A stretch of 64,000 bases of DNA from Mycolicibacter engbaekii (lineage in GTDB: Bacteria; Actinomycetota; Actinomycetes; Mycobacteriales; Mycobacteriaceae). Positions within the stretch are counted from its first letter, which is position 1. Each line of letters begins with the position of its first letter. The translations under genes were made by a program, and so were the position numbers. Below, piece after piece: positions 24,267 through 32,931 of the stretch. Under the pieces are notes generated by a model. That model made no database searches. It was not told the DNA's origin and saw only the letters and a list, made by a program, of their open reading frames with translations. The stretch lies in assembly GCF_002101585.1 (NCBI RefSeq), contig NZ_LQOT01000042.1, positions 1-64,000 of the forward strand. The letters run 5' to 3'.

Positions 24267-25094
24267 ATGAGCCTTCCGCCCGCGCAGCCCGATTCGGAAC
24301 CCGAGTCGCGGCGCAGCCCCGCGTTCTCGCCCTTCCACGTGTTCACCGTGCTGGGCGTGGTCGCCATCCCGGCATTCGGCTGGTTCGGGCAGCACTGGTC
24401 CGGTGCGACGACCGTGGTGGTGTACTGGTTCGAGAACGTGGCGATGTGCCTGTTCGTGATCGGCCGCATCGCGGTGCACCAGCGCGTCAACCCCCGACAC
24501 GGGCACTTCCGCTACCGGCCGCCGCAGGCCGGCGGCCTGCCCAATTCGACCTTTCTGTCCGGATTCGCGCTGATCAGCCTGGCCTTCTGCGCCGCCCACG
24601 GGTTCTTCCTTGCCGTCATCCTGGCGCTGCTCACCTACAACCGGGCGCCGCAGCTCGCGTTGATCGACCTGAACTGGCGCAGCGTCGGGTGGGGATGCCT
24701 GTCGGTATTCCTCTTCCTGACAGCCGATTTTCTGCTCGACCTGCCCAACCTGCGCCGCTGGTCCTTCCGCGATGTCGAGATGGCCGCCAACGTCGGGCTG
24801 GGACGCGTGATGGTCGTGCATATGACGTTGCTGTTCGGCCTGTTCGGCATCGCCGCCACCGATGCTCCGCGGGCGCTGTTCACGATCTTCGTCGTGCTCA
24901 AGACCCTGGCCGCACTGAGCACCGTCGTTCCCCAGTGGGACCCGGCGGAGCCCCCGCAATGGTTCAGCAACCTGATGAACCGGGTCCCGAACGTGCGTCG
25001 CGGTGAAAGCTTCGAGGAGTTCTGGGCCAAAGACCATGCCCTCGAACGAGAACGGCAGCGGCGCAACGAACAGCCGTGGAAGACTCGGCCCTGA
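24267..25094 (+). CDS. DUF6498-like membrane protein
   Basis: A 275-residue protein with about six membrane helices, beginning VFTVLGVVAIPAFGWFGQHWS, VVVYWFENVAMCLFVIGRIA and FALISLAFCAAHGFFLAVILAL. The pattern VYWFEN followed by a later His-rich helix (CAAHGFF) fits the DUF6498 membrane family, whose function is unknown. The N-terminus is Pro/Ser-rich and the C-terminus charged (EFWAKDHALERERQRRN), both probably cytoplasmic. It is convergent with the following oxidoreductase gene, with 3 nt between stops. Confidence 0.72.
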   Translation: MSLPPAQPDSEPESRRSPAFSPFHVFTVLGVVAIPAFGWFGQHWSGATTVVVYWFENVAMCLFVIGRIAVHQRVNPRHGHFRYRPPQAGGLPNSTFLSGFALISLAFCAAHGFFLAVILALLTYNRAPQLALIDLNWRSVGWGCLSVFLFLTADFLLDLPNLRRWSFRDVEMAANVGLGRVMVVHMTLLFGLFGIAATDAPRALFTIFVVLKTLAALSTVVPQWDPAEPPQWFSNLMNRVPNVRRGESFEEFWAKDHALERERQRRNEQPWKTRP

Positions 25095-25097
25095 CGG

Positions 25098-26117
25098 TCA
25101 GCTCTCGGCTCGAATCCGCCGGGCGACTGCACCGTAACGCTCCAGACGCTCGGGGTCGCCGAGAGCGTTGTACAGCACCAGGCGGGTCGCCGTCTGGCCG
25201 TACTTGTCGATCAGCTTGTCCGCCAAACCATCCCAGGTCGATTCGGTCGCAAAGCGGGCAAGGTGCTCGTCGGTGATCTGCGCTGCCATGCCCGCGAAGT
25301 CGCCGGCCTTCTGCCTTTCGCGAATGCGCGCCGTGGTGCCCTCGAATCCGGCCTCATCCCAGATGAAGGCGTAGTTCGGTGTGCTGCCGTAGAAGCTCAA
25401 ACTGGCCCGCACGAGCTCGCGTTCTTTGTGCCGCTCTTCATCGGTGTCGCCGACGATGGTCATCGCAGGCACGATGAGGGCGATCTCCGACGGGCGACGC
25501 CCAGCCTTCTCGGCTCCTTCGGCCACCTTCGGCACCACGTGACGCGCAAGGTAGCCGGGCTCCCCCAGCGGATGGACATGCACGCCGTCGGCCACTTCGC
25601 CGGCCATCCGCAACATCCACGGGCCCACCGCCGCGATGTCGACACAGGGATCGGCTACCTCGATGGGGCCGGGACTCCACTGCGGCGTAATGAAATCGAG
25701 GTCGTAGAACTGCCCGTGGTGATCCAGCTTGCCGGTTCGGAAGGCGGCAAAGCAGGCCTTGACCGCAAGCACGTAGTCGCGCAGCCGGGGACCGGGATGA
25801 TCGAACGCCGCACCGTAGCGCCGCACCACGTGCGTGCGCACCTGGGTGCCCAGACCGAGCCGGAATCTGCCGCCGGTGGCCTCCTGCAGTTCCCACGCCG
25901 TCTGCGCGGTGACGAACGGGCTGCGCGGAAACGCCACCGCCACTCCGGTCGCCAGCTCGAGACCGGGCGCGGCCTGCGAGGCGACCGCGGCGGTGAGGTA
26001 TGCGGTGCGCCCGGCCTCGGTGAACAGCAGACCCGAGAACCCGGCCGCCTGGGTGTTACGGGCCAGCTCGGCGGCGCTTCCCAGTGGCTGCGGAAGGGCC
26101 ATGACGTCGATGTGCAT
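25098..26117 (-). CDS. LLM class F420-dependent oxidoreductase
   Basis: A 339-residue luciferase-like protein of the F420 group: MALPQPLGSAAELARNTQAAGFSGLLFTEAG, GVAVAFPRSPFVTAQTAWELQEATGGRFRLGLGTQVRTHV and the later CVDIAAVGPWMLRMAGEVADGVHVHPLG match a mycobacterial family (TIGR03617 type) predicted to bind F420 rather than FMN. The substrate is unknown. TAGTCT lies 6 nt before the ATG, so the mRNA is probably leaderless. Confidence 0.85.
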   Translation of the reverse strand: MHIDVMALPQPLGSAAELARNTQAAGFSGLLFTEAGRTAYLTAAVASQAAPGLELATGVAVAFPRSPFVTAQTAWELQEATGGRFRLGLGTQVRTHVVRRYGAAFDHPGPRLRDYVLAVKACFAAFRTGKLDHHGQFYDLDFITPQWSPGPIEVADPCVDIAAVGPWMLRMAGEVADGVHVHPLGEPGYLARHVVPKVAEGAEKAGRRPSEIALIVPAMTIVGDTDEERHKERELVRASLSFYGSTPNYAFIWDEAGFEGTTARIRERQKAGDFAGMAAQITDEHLARFATESTWDGLADKLIDKYGQTATRLVLYNALGDPERLERYGAVARRIRAES

Positions 26118-26123
26118 CAGCAG

Positions 26124-26129
26124 AGACTA
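26124..26129 (-). promoter_or_regulatory. -10 box of the F420-dependent oxidoreductase gene
   Basis: TAGTCT on the minus strand, 6 nt before the ATG at 26117; a leaderless arrangement. Confidence 0.45.
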
Positions 26130-26200
26130 CGTGGCAGGTCCGGTTCGCCGGGGCTACTTGCGGCTCGCGGCGGGCTGCCGGTCACGCCGTCGCCGGCCTG

Positions 26201-26206
26201 TAACGT
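26201..26206 (+). promoter_or_regulatory. -10 box of first FKBP gene
   Basis: TAACGT, then GGCGGAG, then GTG at 26214. The 7-nt gap supports the GTG as both transcription and translation start. The paralog at 27947 has the same geometry. Confidence 0.45.
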
Positions 26207-26213
26207 GGCGGAG

Positions 26214-26771
26214 GTGAAATCCCCTCGGATGTCTTTGTCGCTCGCCCTGTCTGCCGCTGTCGCAGCGCTGATGCTGCCCTTCTTTCCGGCGGGCACGGCC
26301 GCGGCGGCCGACACCTGCCCGACCGCGGCGCCGGCGAGCGGCGGAACCGCGGAGTGGACGCTTGCCGGCGCCACCGGCAGCGTCGCCGTCACCGGCTCCA
26401 CCGACACCACCGCCCCCCGGATAGACGTGACGGCGCCGTTCAGCGTCACCTCGACCCAGGTGCACACCCTGCGGGCCGGCAGCGGTCCGGTGGTGGCGGA
26501 CACCGCCACGGTGTCGGTCTGCTACCTGGGCGTCAACGGGCGCGACGGGTCGGTGTTCGACAGCAGCTATCAGCGCGGCGTCCCGGCCGACTTCCCGCTC
26601 ACCGGGGTGGTGCCCGGATTCCAGAAGGCGATCGCAGGCCAAACGGTCGGATCAACCGTGGCCGTGGCGATGACCTCTGCCGACGGTTACCCCGAGGGCC
26701 AGCCCCGCGCCGGAATCCGGCCCGGTGACACCCTGGTGTTCGCCATCAAGATCCTGGGCGTATCCGGCTGA
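26214..26771 (+). CDS. Exported FKBP-type peptidyl-prolyl isomerase
   Basis: A 185-residue protein with a signal peptide (basic start, then LALSAAVAALMLPFFPAGTAAAA, cut near AAA-DTCP) but no lipobox. The C-terminal FKBP domain shows VCYLGVNGRDGSVFDSSY, LTGVVPGFQKAIAGQTVGS and GDTLVFAIKIL. The Tyr, Phe-Asp and Val-Val binding-pocket positions are kept, while the pocket tryptophan of FKBP12 is Phe here (VPGFQ). It should be a secreted or periplasmic foldase. A paralog lies 1.2 kb downstream beyond an oxidoreductase gene. Confidence 0.87.
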   Translation: MKSPRMSLSLALSAAVAALMLPFFPAGTAAAADTCPTAAPASGGTAEWTLAGATGSVAVTGSTDTTAPRIDVTAPFSVTSTQVHTLRAGSGPVVADTATVSVCYLGVNGRDGSVFDSSYQRGVPADFPLTGVVPGFQKAIAGQTVGSTVAVAMTSADGYPEGQPRAGIRPGDTLVFAIKILGVSG

Positions 26772-26802
26772 TCGGCGCCGCCGGCCCGCGCCTGACGCGC
26801 CG

Positions 26803-26818
26803 GCCCCGCATATGGGGC
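26803..26818 (+). terminator. Weak terminator-like hairpin after first FKBP gene
   Basis: GCCCC-GCATAT-GGGGC forms a short 5-bp stem followed by TGTATTACATT, a weakly T-rich tail, 31 nt after the FKBP stop. Marginal. Confidence 0.25.
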
Positions 26819-26877
26819 TGTATTACATTGTCCGCCAATTGAATTCAGTGTCATTGCCAGGAACCGTTGCGATCCGG

Positions 26878-26883
26878 TAGCGT
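26878..26883 (+). promoter_or_regulatory. -10 box of the NADP-dependent oxidoreductase gene
   Basis: TAGCGT, then GCGCTC, then ATG at 26890; leaderless spacing of 6 nt. Confidence 0.45.
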
Positions 26884-26889
26884 GCGCTC

Positions 26890-27903
26890 ATGACCGATCG
26901 AAATCGCCGTTTCGTCCTGCGTGAGCGGCCCTCGGGCCGCATCGGCCCGGGAACGTTCGAACTCAGCGAACAACCGGTGCCGGAGATCGGCGACGGCGAG
27001 GCGCTGGTCCGGGTCGACTGGATCTCCCTGGACCCGACCAACCGGATGTGGATCAACGACACTCCGTCCTACCTGCCGCCGGTCGGCATCGGAGAGGTGA
27101 TGCGTGCCGGCGGCCTGGGCGTGGTGGTCGCGTCGAACAACGCGAGATATCCGGTCGGTCAGACCGTGCAGGGCTTGACGGGCTGGCAGGAGTACGTTGT
27201 CGTCTCCGACGCGATGCCGCTGGTCCCGGTCGACGTCGCCGAAGGCGTCTCCCCCAGCACCTACCTGGGCGCGCTCGGCATGACCGGCCTGACGGCATGG
27301 GTCGGGATCCGCGATATCGGCAAGCCGCGCGCGGGCGAGACCGTCGTCGTCTCCGCCGCCGCCGGCGCGGTCGGCTCGGTGGCCGGTCAGCTCGCCAAGG
27401 CCGGCGGGGCACGTGTCGTCGGGATCGCCGGCGGACCGGAGAAGTGCGCGCTGCTGACCGATCGGCTGGGTTTCGACGCGGCGGTGGACTACCGCGCCGA
27501 CGACTGGGCCGGCCAGCTTGCCGCAGCGACCCCCGACGGTATCGACGTCGACTTCGAGAACGTCGGCGGCGACATCATGGATGCGGTGTTCGCGCGGCTC
27601 AACGTCGGAGCCCGGATCGCCCTGTGCGGCCTGATCTCCGGCTACAACTCGGCAGACCCGCCGCCCGGGCCGCGCGCATTCGGCAACCTGCTGATCCAGC
27701 GGGCAACCCTGCAGGGCTTCATCGTGCTCGATCACTTCGGTCGCGCCGCCGAGGCCGGCGGCGAGATCGCCGGGCTGATCGCCGCGGGCAGGCTCACCCC
27801 GCTCGAGACCGTGGTCGAGGGCTTCGACCAGCTGCCGACCGCCATCAACATGCTCTTCGACGGCAAGAACGTCGGCAAACTCGTGGTGAAGACCTCCGGA
27901 TAA
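26890..27903 (+). CDS. NADP-dependent oxidoreductase, zinc-free MDR family
   Basis: A 337-residue medium-chain reductase of the prostaglandin-reductase/leukotriene-dehydrogenase-like group (cd05288 type): WISLDPTNRMWIND near residue 50, the TYLGALGMTGLTAWVG segment, the nucleotide-binding SAAAGAVGSVAGQLAK, then DFENVGGDIMDAVF and FVVGKLVVKTSG-like end (NVGKLVVKTSG). No zinc-ligand cysteines are visible. It probably reduces alpha,beta-unsaturated carbonyls with NADPH. It has its own leaderless promoter and lies between two paralogous FKBP genes. Confidence 0.87.
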   Translation: MTDRNRRFVLRERPSGRIGPGTFELSEQPVPEIGDGEALVRVDWISLDPTNRMWINDTPSYLPPVGIGEVMRAGGLGVVVASNNARYPVGQTVQGLTGWQEYVVVSDAMPLVPVDVAEGVSPSTYLGALGMTGLTAWVGIRDIGKPRAGETVVVSAAAGAVGSVAGQLAKAGGARVVGIAGGPEKCALLTDRLGFDAAVDYRADDWAGQLAAATPDGIDVDFENVGGDIMDAVFARLNVGARIALCGLISGYNSADPPPGPRAFGNLLIQRATLQGFIVLDHFGRAAEAGGEIAGLIAAGRLTPLETVVEGFDQLPTAINMLFDGKNVGKLVVKTSG

Positions 27904-27933
27904 CCGAGGGCCCCGCCGCGGCCGGCCGGGCTG

Positions 27934-27939
27934 TAGCCT
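27934..27939 (+). promoter_or_regulatory. -10 box of second FKBP gene
   Basis: TAGCCT, then GACCCAG, then GTG at 27947; 7-nt spacing, as in the paralog. Confidence 0.45.
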
Positions 27940-27946
27940 GACCCAG

Positions 27947-28561
27947 GTGAATTCGCGTAAATCTCGCTGCGTCGCACTCGCGGGCGCCGCCGGCATGGCC
28001 GTGCTGCTGGCCGCGTGTGGCGGTTCGGACAGCACGACGTCGACGTCGAAGACCTCGTCGGTGACCGACCTGTTCATGCCCCCGGGCGGCGAGACGGTGA
28101 CCGCCTGCCCCGCCACCCCGCCGGCCGAGGATGTGGCACCGGAGTGGACGCTCAAAGGCGCCACCGGCAGTGTCGCGGTCACCGGCTCCACCGACTCCGC
28201 CGCGCCCCGGGTGGCGGTGACGGGACCGTTCACGGTGACCCGCACCGAAGTGCACACCTTGCACGCCGGCCAGGGCCGCGTCGTCGGGGACCATGCCACG
28301 GTCTCGGTCTGCTACATGGGCGTCAACGGCCGCGACGGGTCGGTGTTCGACAGCAGCTACGAGCGGGGCAGGCCGGTCGACTTCGGACTCGACCGGGTGG
28401 TCCCGGGATTCCAGAAGGCCATCGCAGGCCAGACGGTCGGCTCCACGGTGGCGGTCGCCATGGTCCCCGCGGACGGCTATCCGCAGGGCCAGCCCAGTGC
28501 CGGCATCCTGCCGGGCGACACGCTCGTCTTCGCGATCAAGATCCTCAACGCCTCGCGCTGA
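27947..28561 (+). CDS. FKBP-type peptidyl-prolyl isomerase lipoprotein
   Basis: A 204-residue protein with a lipoprotein signal: basic start, LAGAAGMAVLLAAC with Cys24 as the lipidation site, then a Ser/Thr linker (GSDSTTSTSKTSS). The rest closely parallels the FKBP at 26214 (EWTLKGATGSVAVTGSTD, VCYMGVNGRDGSVFDSSY, VVPGFQKAIAGQTVGSTVAV), including near-identical DNA over long runs, so the two arose by duplication. This copy should be membrane-anchored on the outer face, the other soluble. The FKBP12 pocket Trp is Phe in both. Confidence 0.9.
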   Translation: MNSRKSRCVALAGAAGMAVLLAACGGSDSTTSTSKTSSVTDLFMPPGGETVTACPATPPAEDVAPEWTLKGATGSVAVTGSTDSAAPRVAVTGPFTVTRTEVHTLHAGQGRVVGDHATVSVCYMGVNGRDGSVFDSSYERGRPVDFGLDRVVPGFQKAIAGQTVGSTVAVAMVPADGYPQGQPSAGILPGDTLVFAIKILNASR

Positions 28562-28566
28562 CCCCC

Positions 28567-28926
28567 ATGGAGTCGACCCGGGTGGATCGGTGGCTGTGGG
28601 CGGTGCGGCTGACCAAGACCCGGCCGGACGCAGCCGCGGCGTGCCGCGGCGGGCATGTGCGCGTCAACGACCGCCCGGCCAAACCGGCGACGACGGTCTG
28701 TCCCGGTGACGTGGTGCGGGCGCAGATCGGCGATCGCAGCCGGACCGTCGAGGTGCTGCGGGTGATTCAGAAGCGGGTGGGTGCCGCGGACGCGGTGACC
28801 TGCTATCTGGATCGGACGCCCCCACCGGTCTCGGTGACGCCGGTCGCCGCACGCGAGCGCGGCGCCGGACGCCCGACAAAACGCGACCGCCGGGTGCTGG
28901 ACAAGTGGCGGGCCCAGCAACGCTGA
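28567..28926 (+). CDS. S4 domain RNA-binding protein (Hsp15-like)
   Basis: A 119-residue protein starting MESTRVDRWLWAVRLTKTR, followed by ACRGGHVRVNDRPAKPATTVCPGDVVRAQIG, a full S4 RNA-binding domain, and a basic C-terminal tail (RGAGRPTKRDRRVLDKW). This is the layout of E. coli Hsp15, which rescues stalled 50S subunits carrying peptidyl-tRNA. It starts 5 nt after the lipoprotein stop, so both are probably on one mRNA. Confidence 0.88.
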   Translation: MESTRVDRWLWAVRLTKTRPDAAAACRGGHVRVNDRPAKPATTVCPGDVVRAQIGDRSRTVEVLRVIQKRVGAADAVTCYLDRTPPPVSVTPVAARERGAGRPTKRDRRVLDKWRAQQR

Positions 28927-28930
28927 GGCG

Positions 28931-29785
28931 TCACTGCGGGTGGGCGGCCAGATACTGCTCGACGGGAATCCGCGTCGAGGACGCATAGCCGATCGGCAGC
29001 AGCAGATCGCCGGCGGTGGTGCGGTAATAGGTGTCCCAGCGGTAGTAGCTGGCGAACCCGGCCGGATCGCCCCCGATGACCGCGGCGTAGTCGTTGACCG
29101 CCTGCACGTAGTGGTCGGAGTGGTTGTAACCCCAGATCGCCCGGTCCCTGTTGGTGGCAAATCCGTTGGCAGCCAACAGCCGACCCGCCGCCATGATGCT
29201 GTCACGGGGCGAGTGGATGTCGCCCCCATTGCCGTAGGCCGCAAACGTCGACGGTAGGAACTGCATCGGCCCCTGGGCGGCGTCATCGCTGACCCCGTTG
29301 ATGCGGCCGAAGCCGGTCTCCACGAAATTGATCGCCGCCAGGTAGTTCCACGGCACCCCGGACGCCGCCTCGGACGCCCGGTAGCTTTCCAGCAGCTCGT
29401 TGGCCGGCACCGGCGGAACCACCCGCCACGCCGGCATGGTGGTCTTCGGATCGGTCAACGCCATGAGATGCCGGCGAGCGTCGATGTTGCGGTCGTAGAC
29501 CGCCAGCAACGCCGCCGGGACCCGGGGGCGGGCGATCGCATCCCACTCCGGGTGTGCGCCGAGAGTGCGGTAGGCGACCTGCTGGCGCCGGGCCGCAACG
29601 GCCAGCACCTGCTCCGGCGACGACGGGTTGCGCAACGCCTGGTCCGCGGCCACCAGGTCGGCGACCACCGCGACCGGATCCGGGCCCGGTGCGGCGCCGG
29701 CGGGCAGCGCCGCCGTCACCGCACCTGCCAGGGCCACCACCAGCACCACGACCACGCGCCACAACCGATCCGCCATGCCGTTCAT
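28931..29785 (-). CDS. Secreted lytic transglycosylase
   Basis: A 284-residue cell-wall hydrolase with a signal peptide (WRVVVVLVVALAGAVTAALPAGA) and a C-terminal SLT domain: LAAINFVETGFGRING with the catalytic Glu, GPMQFLPSTFAAYG, and WGYNHSDHYVQAVNDYA. It cleaves the MurNAc-GlcNAc bond of peptidoglycan with 1,6-anhydro product. The start at ATG 29785 has GGGGCGAAG just upstream; ATG 29776 is possible. It is divergent from the flavoprotein gene. Confidence 0.87.
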   Translation of the reverse strand: MNGMADRLWRVVVVLVVALAGAVTAALPAGAAPGPDPVAVVADLVAADQALRNPSSPEQVLAVAARRQQVAYRTLGAHPEWDAIARPRVPAALLAVYDRNIDARRHLMALTDPKTTMPAWRVVPPVPANELLESYRASEAASGVPWNYLAAINFVETGFGRINGVSDDAAQGPMQFLPSTFAAYGNGGDIHSPRDSIMAAGRLLAANGFATNRDRAIWGYNHSDHYVQAVNDYAAVIGGDPAGFASYYRWDTYYRTTAGDLLLPIGYASSTRIPVEQYLAAHPQ

Positions 29786-29845
29786 CTTCGCCCCTGCACC
29801 GCCGGGAAGCGCGCAGGGCAGCCGCGCGGAGCGTCCGCGCCGTGT

Positions 29846-29859
29846 TAGAACTTGTTCCG
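29846..29859. promoter_or_regulatory. KstR-like operator
   Basis: TAGAACTTGTTCCG matches the mycobacterial KstR consensus TnnAACnnGTTnnA at all fixed positions but the last. KstR represses steroid-degradation genes. It lies in the divergent promoter region of a KstD-like flavoprotein gene, which suits the functional context. Confidence 0.45.
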
Positions 29860-29922
29860 CTTTGCGCCCGAACCACGTCATCGGTGCTGGTCACTTCCCG
29901 TGGGGGCCGAACTAGTGACTGT

Positions 29923-29928
29923 TACATT
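29923..29928 (+). promoter_or_regulatory. -10 box of the KstD-like flavoprotein gene
   Basis: TACATT, 40 nt before the ATG at 29969, which also has a good ribosome-binding site (AAGGAAGAGG). This gene thus appears to have a leader of about 34 nt. Confidence 0.4.
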
Positions 29929-29968
29929 GAGGGCCGTTCAGCGCACCCCGTCAAGGAAGAGGACGCAT

Positions 29969-31561
29969 ATGACCACCAGCGTGACGACCGATGTCGTCAT
30001 CGTCGGGTACGGGGCGGCCGGCACCACGGCCGCCATCACCGCCCGCGAACTGGGCGCCGACGTCATCGCGGTGGACCGCGCCAACGGTGGCGGGGCCACC
30101 GCGATCTCCGGCGGCATCATCTATGCCGGCGGTGGGACGTCGGTCCAGCGCGCCGCCGGGGTCCACGACACCGCCGAGCAGATGCTGGACTACCTGCGCC
30201 TGGAGGTCGGCGACGCGGTGCAGCCCGAAACGTTGCAGCGCTTCGTCGACGGCAGCCCGGAGATGATCGACTGGCTGCAGGCTCACGGTGTGCCGTTCAA
30301 CCCCGGACTGTGCCCGTACAAGACGTCTTTTCCCAACAACCGCTACTACCTCTACCACTCGGGCAGTGAGAACGCAGGTGCGTTCCGCTCCCAGACCCCG
30401 CCGGTGCAGCGCGGCCACCGCGCCTACGGCAAAGGCACCTCCGGCAAGCAGATCTATGCGCCCCTGGCCGAATCGGCCCGCCGCCTGGGCGTCGACTTCC
30501 GCCCGCACACCACCGTCACCGACCTGCTGCAGGACCCGTCCGGCCGGGTGATCGGGGTGCGGGCCACCACCATGGGGCAGGCGCCGCGCCGCATCCAGCG
30601 CCGTTATGCCCGGTTGGCTGCGCTGTCGTCGAAACCCGGCGTCTACTTCCCACCCCTGCGCGCCGCCATGGACCGCCGCCTGGAGAAGCTGCAGAAGCGC
30701 TACGGCCAGACCATCGAGATCACCGCGCGGCGCGGGGTGATCATCTGCGCCGGGGGCTTCATCGCCAACACCGAGTGGCGCAAACGCTATGCCCCCGAGT
30801 TCGACGGCGGCCTGCCGCTGGGAACCAGCGGCGACGACGGAAGCGGTATCGCCCTGGCCTGCAGCGCCGGCGCGGTGACCGACCGGATGGACAACGTCTC
30901 GGTGTGGAAGTTCATCACACCCCCGAGTGCGTTCATCTCGGCGATCATCGTCGACGCCGACGGCCGGCGGGTGATCGACGAGTCGCGTTACGGCGCCGCG
31001 GTCGGGCAGGCCATGGTGAAGAACCACCGCAGCCAGGGCTGGATTCTGGCCGACGCCGCGCTGATGTCGGAGGCGCGGCGCCAGCTGCTCACGCAGACTC
31101 TGTGGTTCCAGCGCGCTCAGGGCGCCTCGCTGATCTTCGGCGGCGCGGTGCGCGGCGCCACGCTGGCCGAGGTGGCTCGGGCCGCCGGGATCGACCCGGA
31201 GGGCTTGGCCGCCACCGTCGCCGCGCACAACGAGGCGATCGACTCCGGCACCGAAGATCCAGCCGGCAAACCCGCGGATTTCTGCCGCCGTATCGACCAG
31301 GCACCGTTCACGCTGATGGACATCTCCGTGCGGCCCCACGTGCTACGGCCCACCCCGATGCTCACCCTGGGCGGTGTCCGGGTCGCCGAGGACACCGGTG
31401 CGGTCATCGACGCCGACAGGGCTCCGATTCCCGGGCTCTACAGCGCCGGGCGCACGGCCATCGGCGTCGCCTCCAACTCCTATGTCAGCGGACTGTCGAT
31501 CGCGGACTGCGTGTTCGCCGGCCGCCGCGCCGGTGCCAGCGCGGCCGCGCAATCCCGCTAG
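29969..31561 (+). CDS. FAD-dependent oxidoreductase, 3-ketosteroid dehydrogenase/fumarate reductase family
   Basis: A 530-residue flavoprotein with N-terminal FAD-binding DVVIVGYGAAGTTAAITARELGA, the GGGATAISGGIIYAGGGT segment, ICAGGFIANTEWRK, and the C-terminal LGGVRVAEDTGAVIDADRAPIPGLYSAGR with the flavin-closing GLYSAGR. The architecture is shared by KstD and soluble fumarate reductases and resembles M. tuberculosis Rv0785. A steroid or related cyclic ketone is a reasonable substrate, supported weakly by the KstR-like box upstream. ATG 29969 has a clear ribosome-binding site. Confidence 0.85.
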   Translation: MTTSVTTDVVIVGYGAAGTTAAITARELGADVIAVDRANGGGATAISGGIIYAGGGTSVQRAAGVHDTAEQMLDYLRLEVGDAVQPETLQRFVDGSPEMIDWLQAHGVPFNPGLCPYKTSFPNNRYYLYHSGSENAGAFRSQTPPVQRGHRAYGKGTSGKQIYAPLAESARRLGVDFRPHTTVTDLLQDPSGRVIGVRATTMGQAPRRIQRRYARLAALSSKPGVYFPPLRAAMDRRLEKLQKRYGQTIEITARRGVIICAGGFIANTEWRKRYAPEFDGGLPLGTSGDDGSGIALACSAGAVTDRMDNVSVWKFITPPSAFISAIIVDADGRRVIDESRYGAAVGQAMVKNHRSQGWILADAALMSEARRQLLTQTLWFQRAQGASLIFGGAVRGATLAEVARAAGIDPEGLAATVAAHNEAIDSGTEDPAGKPADFCRRIDQAPFTLMDISVRPHVLRPTPMLTLGGVRVAEDTGAVIDADRAPIPGLYSAGRTAIGVASNSYVSGLSIADCVFAGRRAGASAAAQSR

Positions 31562-32910
31562 GAGGTAAGCCCAGCCGCTGAAGCCACGATCCAGGCCAGC
31601 TCGGGATAGAAGATGTCGCTGTGCGCGCCGGCCGGCGGACCACCCTTGGTCACTTTCGACGAGGCATCCACATTGAGGATGGCCCCCTTGGCGAAGGAGT
31701 ACCGGGTCCGGACTGCGCCGATCGGCTCGGTGGGTGCCGCATAGGCGCCCAGCGAACCGATGGCGCGCCACCGGCCCAGCGGATCATCGTCGATGCCGGC
31801 ACTGTCGTCGCCGGCGGCGGCCGAGGCCAGCGGGTACATCACGCCCAGGGCCATGTCGTGGCTGGAATAACAGACCGTCAGCGGTCCGTCGACGCGGGAC
31901 AGTCGGCCGGCCAGTGCGCCACCGGGGTGCGGGGACGAGAACGGGAGCCGGTCGAGGAAGGCGAAGCGGGAGAAGGCACCTTCGAGCAGCGTGACCGACT
32001 TGACCGGCGACGGCGTGGTGGTCGGTCCGCCGGCCAACGCAAACGACACCACCCGGGCACCGAAACTATGGCCCACCAAATGGATTCGCAAATCCGGAAA
32101 TCGGTCGGCAATGCGTCCCAGCAGGGGGCCCAGGCCACGTTCGCCGACAACCCCGGCACGGTTCTTCATCTGCCAGTAGGTCAGCTGGCGCAGCGCCTGC
32201 TTGGCGCCCAGCCACAGCTTCCTGATGTTGTCGCCCAGACCGGCGCCGCCACCCCCGCCCCCATCGCTGATGTCGATGCCCGCCTCGGTGAGCGCGTCGG
32301 CGAAGCTCTCGAAGACGTCGTCGGCGCGCTTGTCGTCGGCCAACATGCCCGGCCGGGTGGGGTCGGCGGTTTCGGCCTCGCCGTCGTCGAACCCGGCCCG
32401 CACCTTGTCGCTGAATGTGCGCATGGCCGCGAACATCTCGTCGCGTTGGTCCTGGCTGGGCTCCGTCGCCAGCAGTGCGGTCAGTTCGTTGAGCTCGGCG
32501 GCCCCCGATGGGAACAGGGCGACGAGGTCGGCCACCTGTTGTGGGCTCAGAGTCGGGTCGGCATCGAACGTCGTGGCGGTGTCGGTCAATCCAGCGCCCC
32601 CGGCCGCCGCGGCACCGGGCGTGGGGTCGAAGTCCGGAATTGGTTCGTCGCGCCACATCGCCGAAGGCCAGCGGATGCCCAGGAAACCGATGGTGCGGCC
32701 AGCGCCGAGTTGCTTATCCAGCAGGGCGCACCATCGCTGGTACAGCGAGGCGGCTGTCGCCTCGTCGTTGTTCCAGCCGTGGCTGAAGATCACCAGATCG
32801 GCAACGTCGGCGGCCTCGAGTTGTTCCAGGAATTGCCTCTCCCCGTCCGGGGAGACATCTCCGCGGTCATCGAATGACAACGCCCAGGGGGCGGTGGCGG
32901 TGTTGGTCAT
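31558..32910 (-). CDS. Alpha/beta hydrolase paired with a subtilase
   Basis: A 450-residue alpha/beta-hydrolase-like protein: VIFSHGWNNDEATAA early, IRWPSAMW, then after a long Asp/Gly-rich insert (including a run of glycines) the nucleophile elbow HLVGHSFGARVVSFAL and the late PAGAHSDIFYPELAW with a candidate catalytic His. No signal peptide. It begins 21 nt after the subtilase stop and has a good ribosome-binding site, so both form one operon. Its stop overlaps that of the convergent flavoprotein gene. The long insert is unusual; substrate unknown. Confidence 0.75.
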   Translation of the reverse strand: MTNTATAPWALSFDDRGDVSPDGERQFLEQLEAADVADLVIFSHGWNNDEATAASLYQRWCALLDKQLGAGRTIGFLGIRWPSAMWRDEPIPDFDPTPGAAAAGGAGLTDTATTFDADPTLSPQQVADLVALFPSGAAELNELTALLATEPSQDQRDEMFAAMRTFSDKVRAGFDDGEAETADPTRPGMLADDKRADDVFESFADALTEAGIDISDGGGGGGAGLGDNIRKLWLGAKQALRQLTYWQMKNRAGVVGERGLGPLLGRIADRFPDLRIHLVGHSFGARVVSFALAGGPTTTPSPVKSVTLLEGAFSRFAFLDRLPFSSPHPGGALAGRLSRVDGPLTVCYSSHDMALGVMYPLASAAAGDDSAGIDDDPLGRWRAIGSLGAYAAPTEPIGAVRTRYSFAKGAILNVDASSKVTKGGPPAGAHSDIFYPELAWIVASAAGLTS

Positions 32911-32931
32911 TGCGGTTCCCCTTCCCCGATG

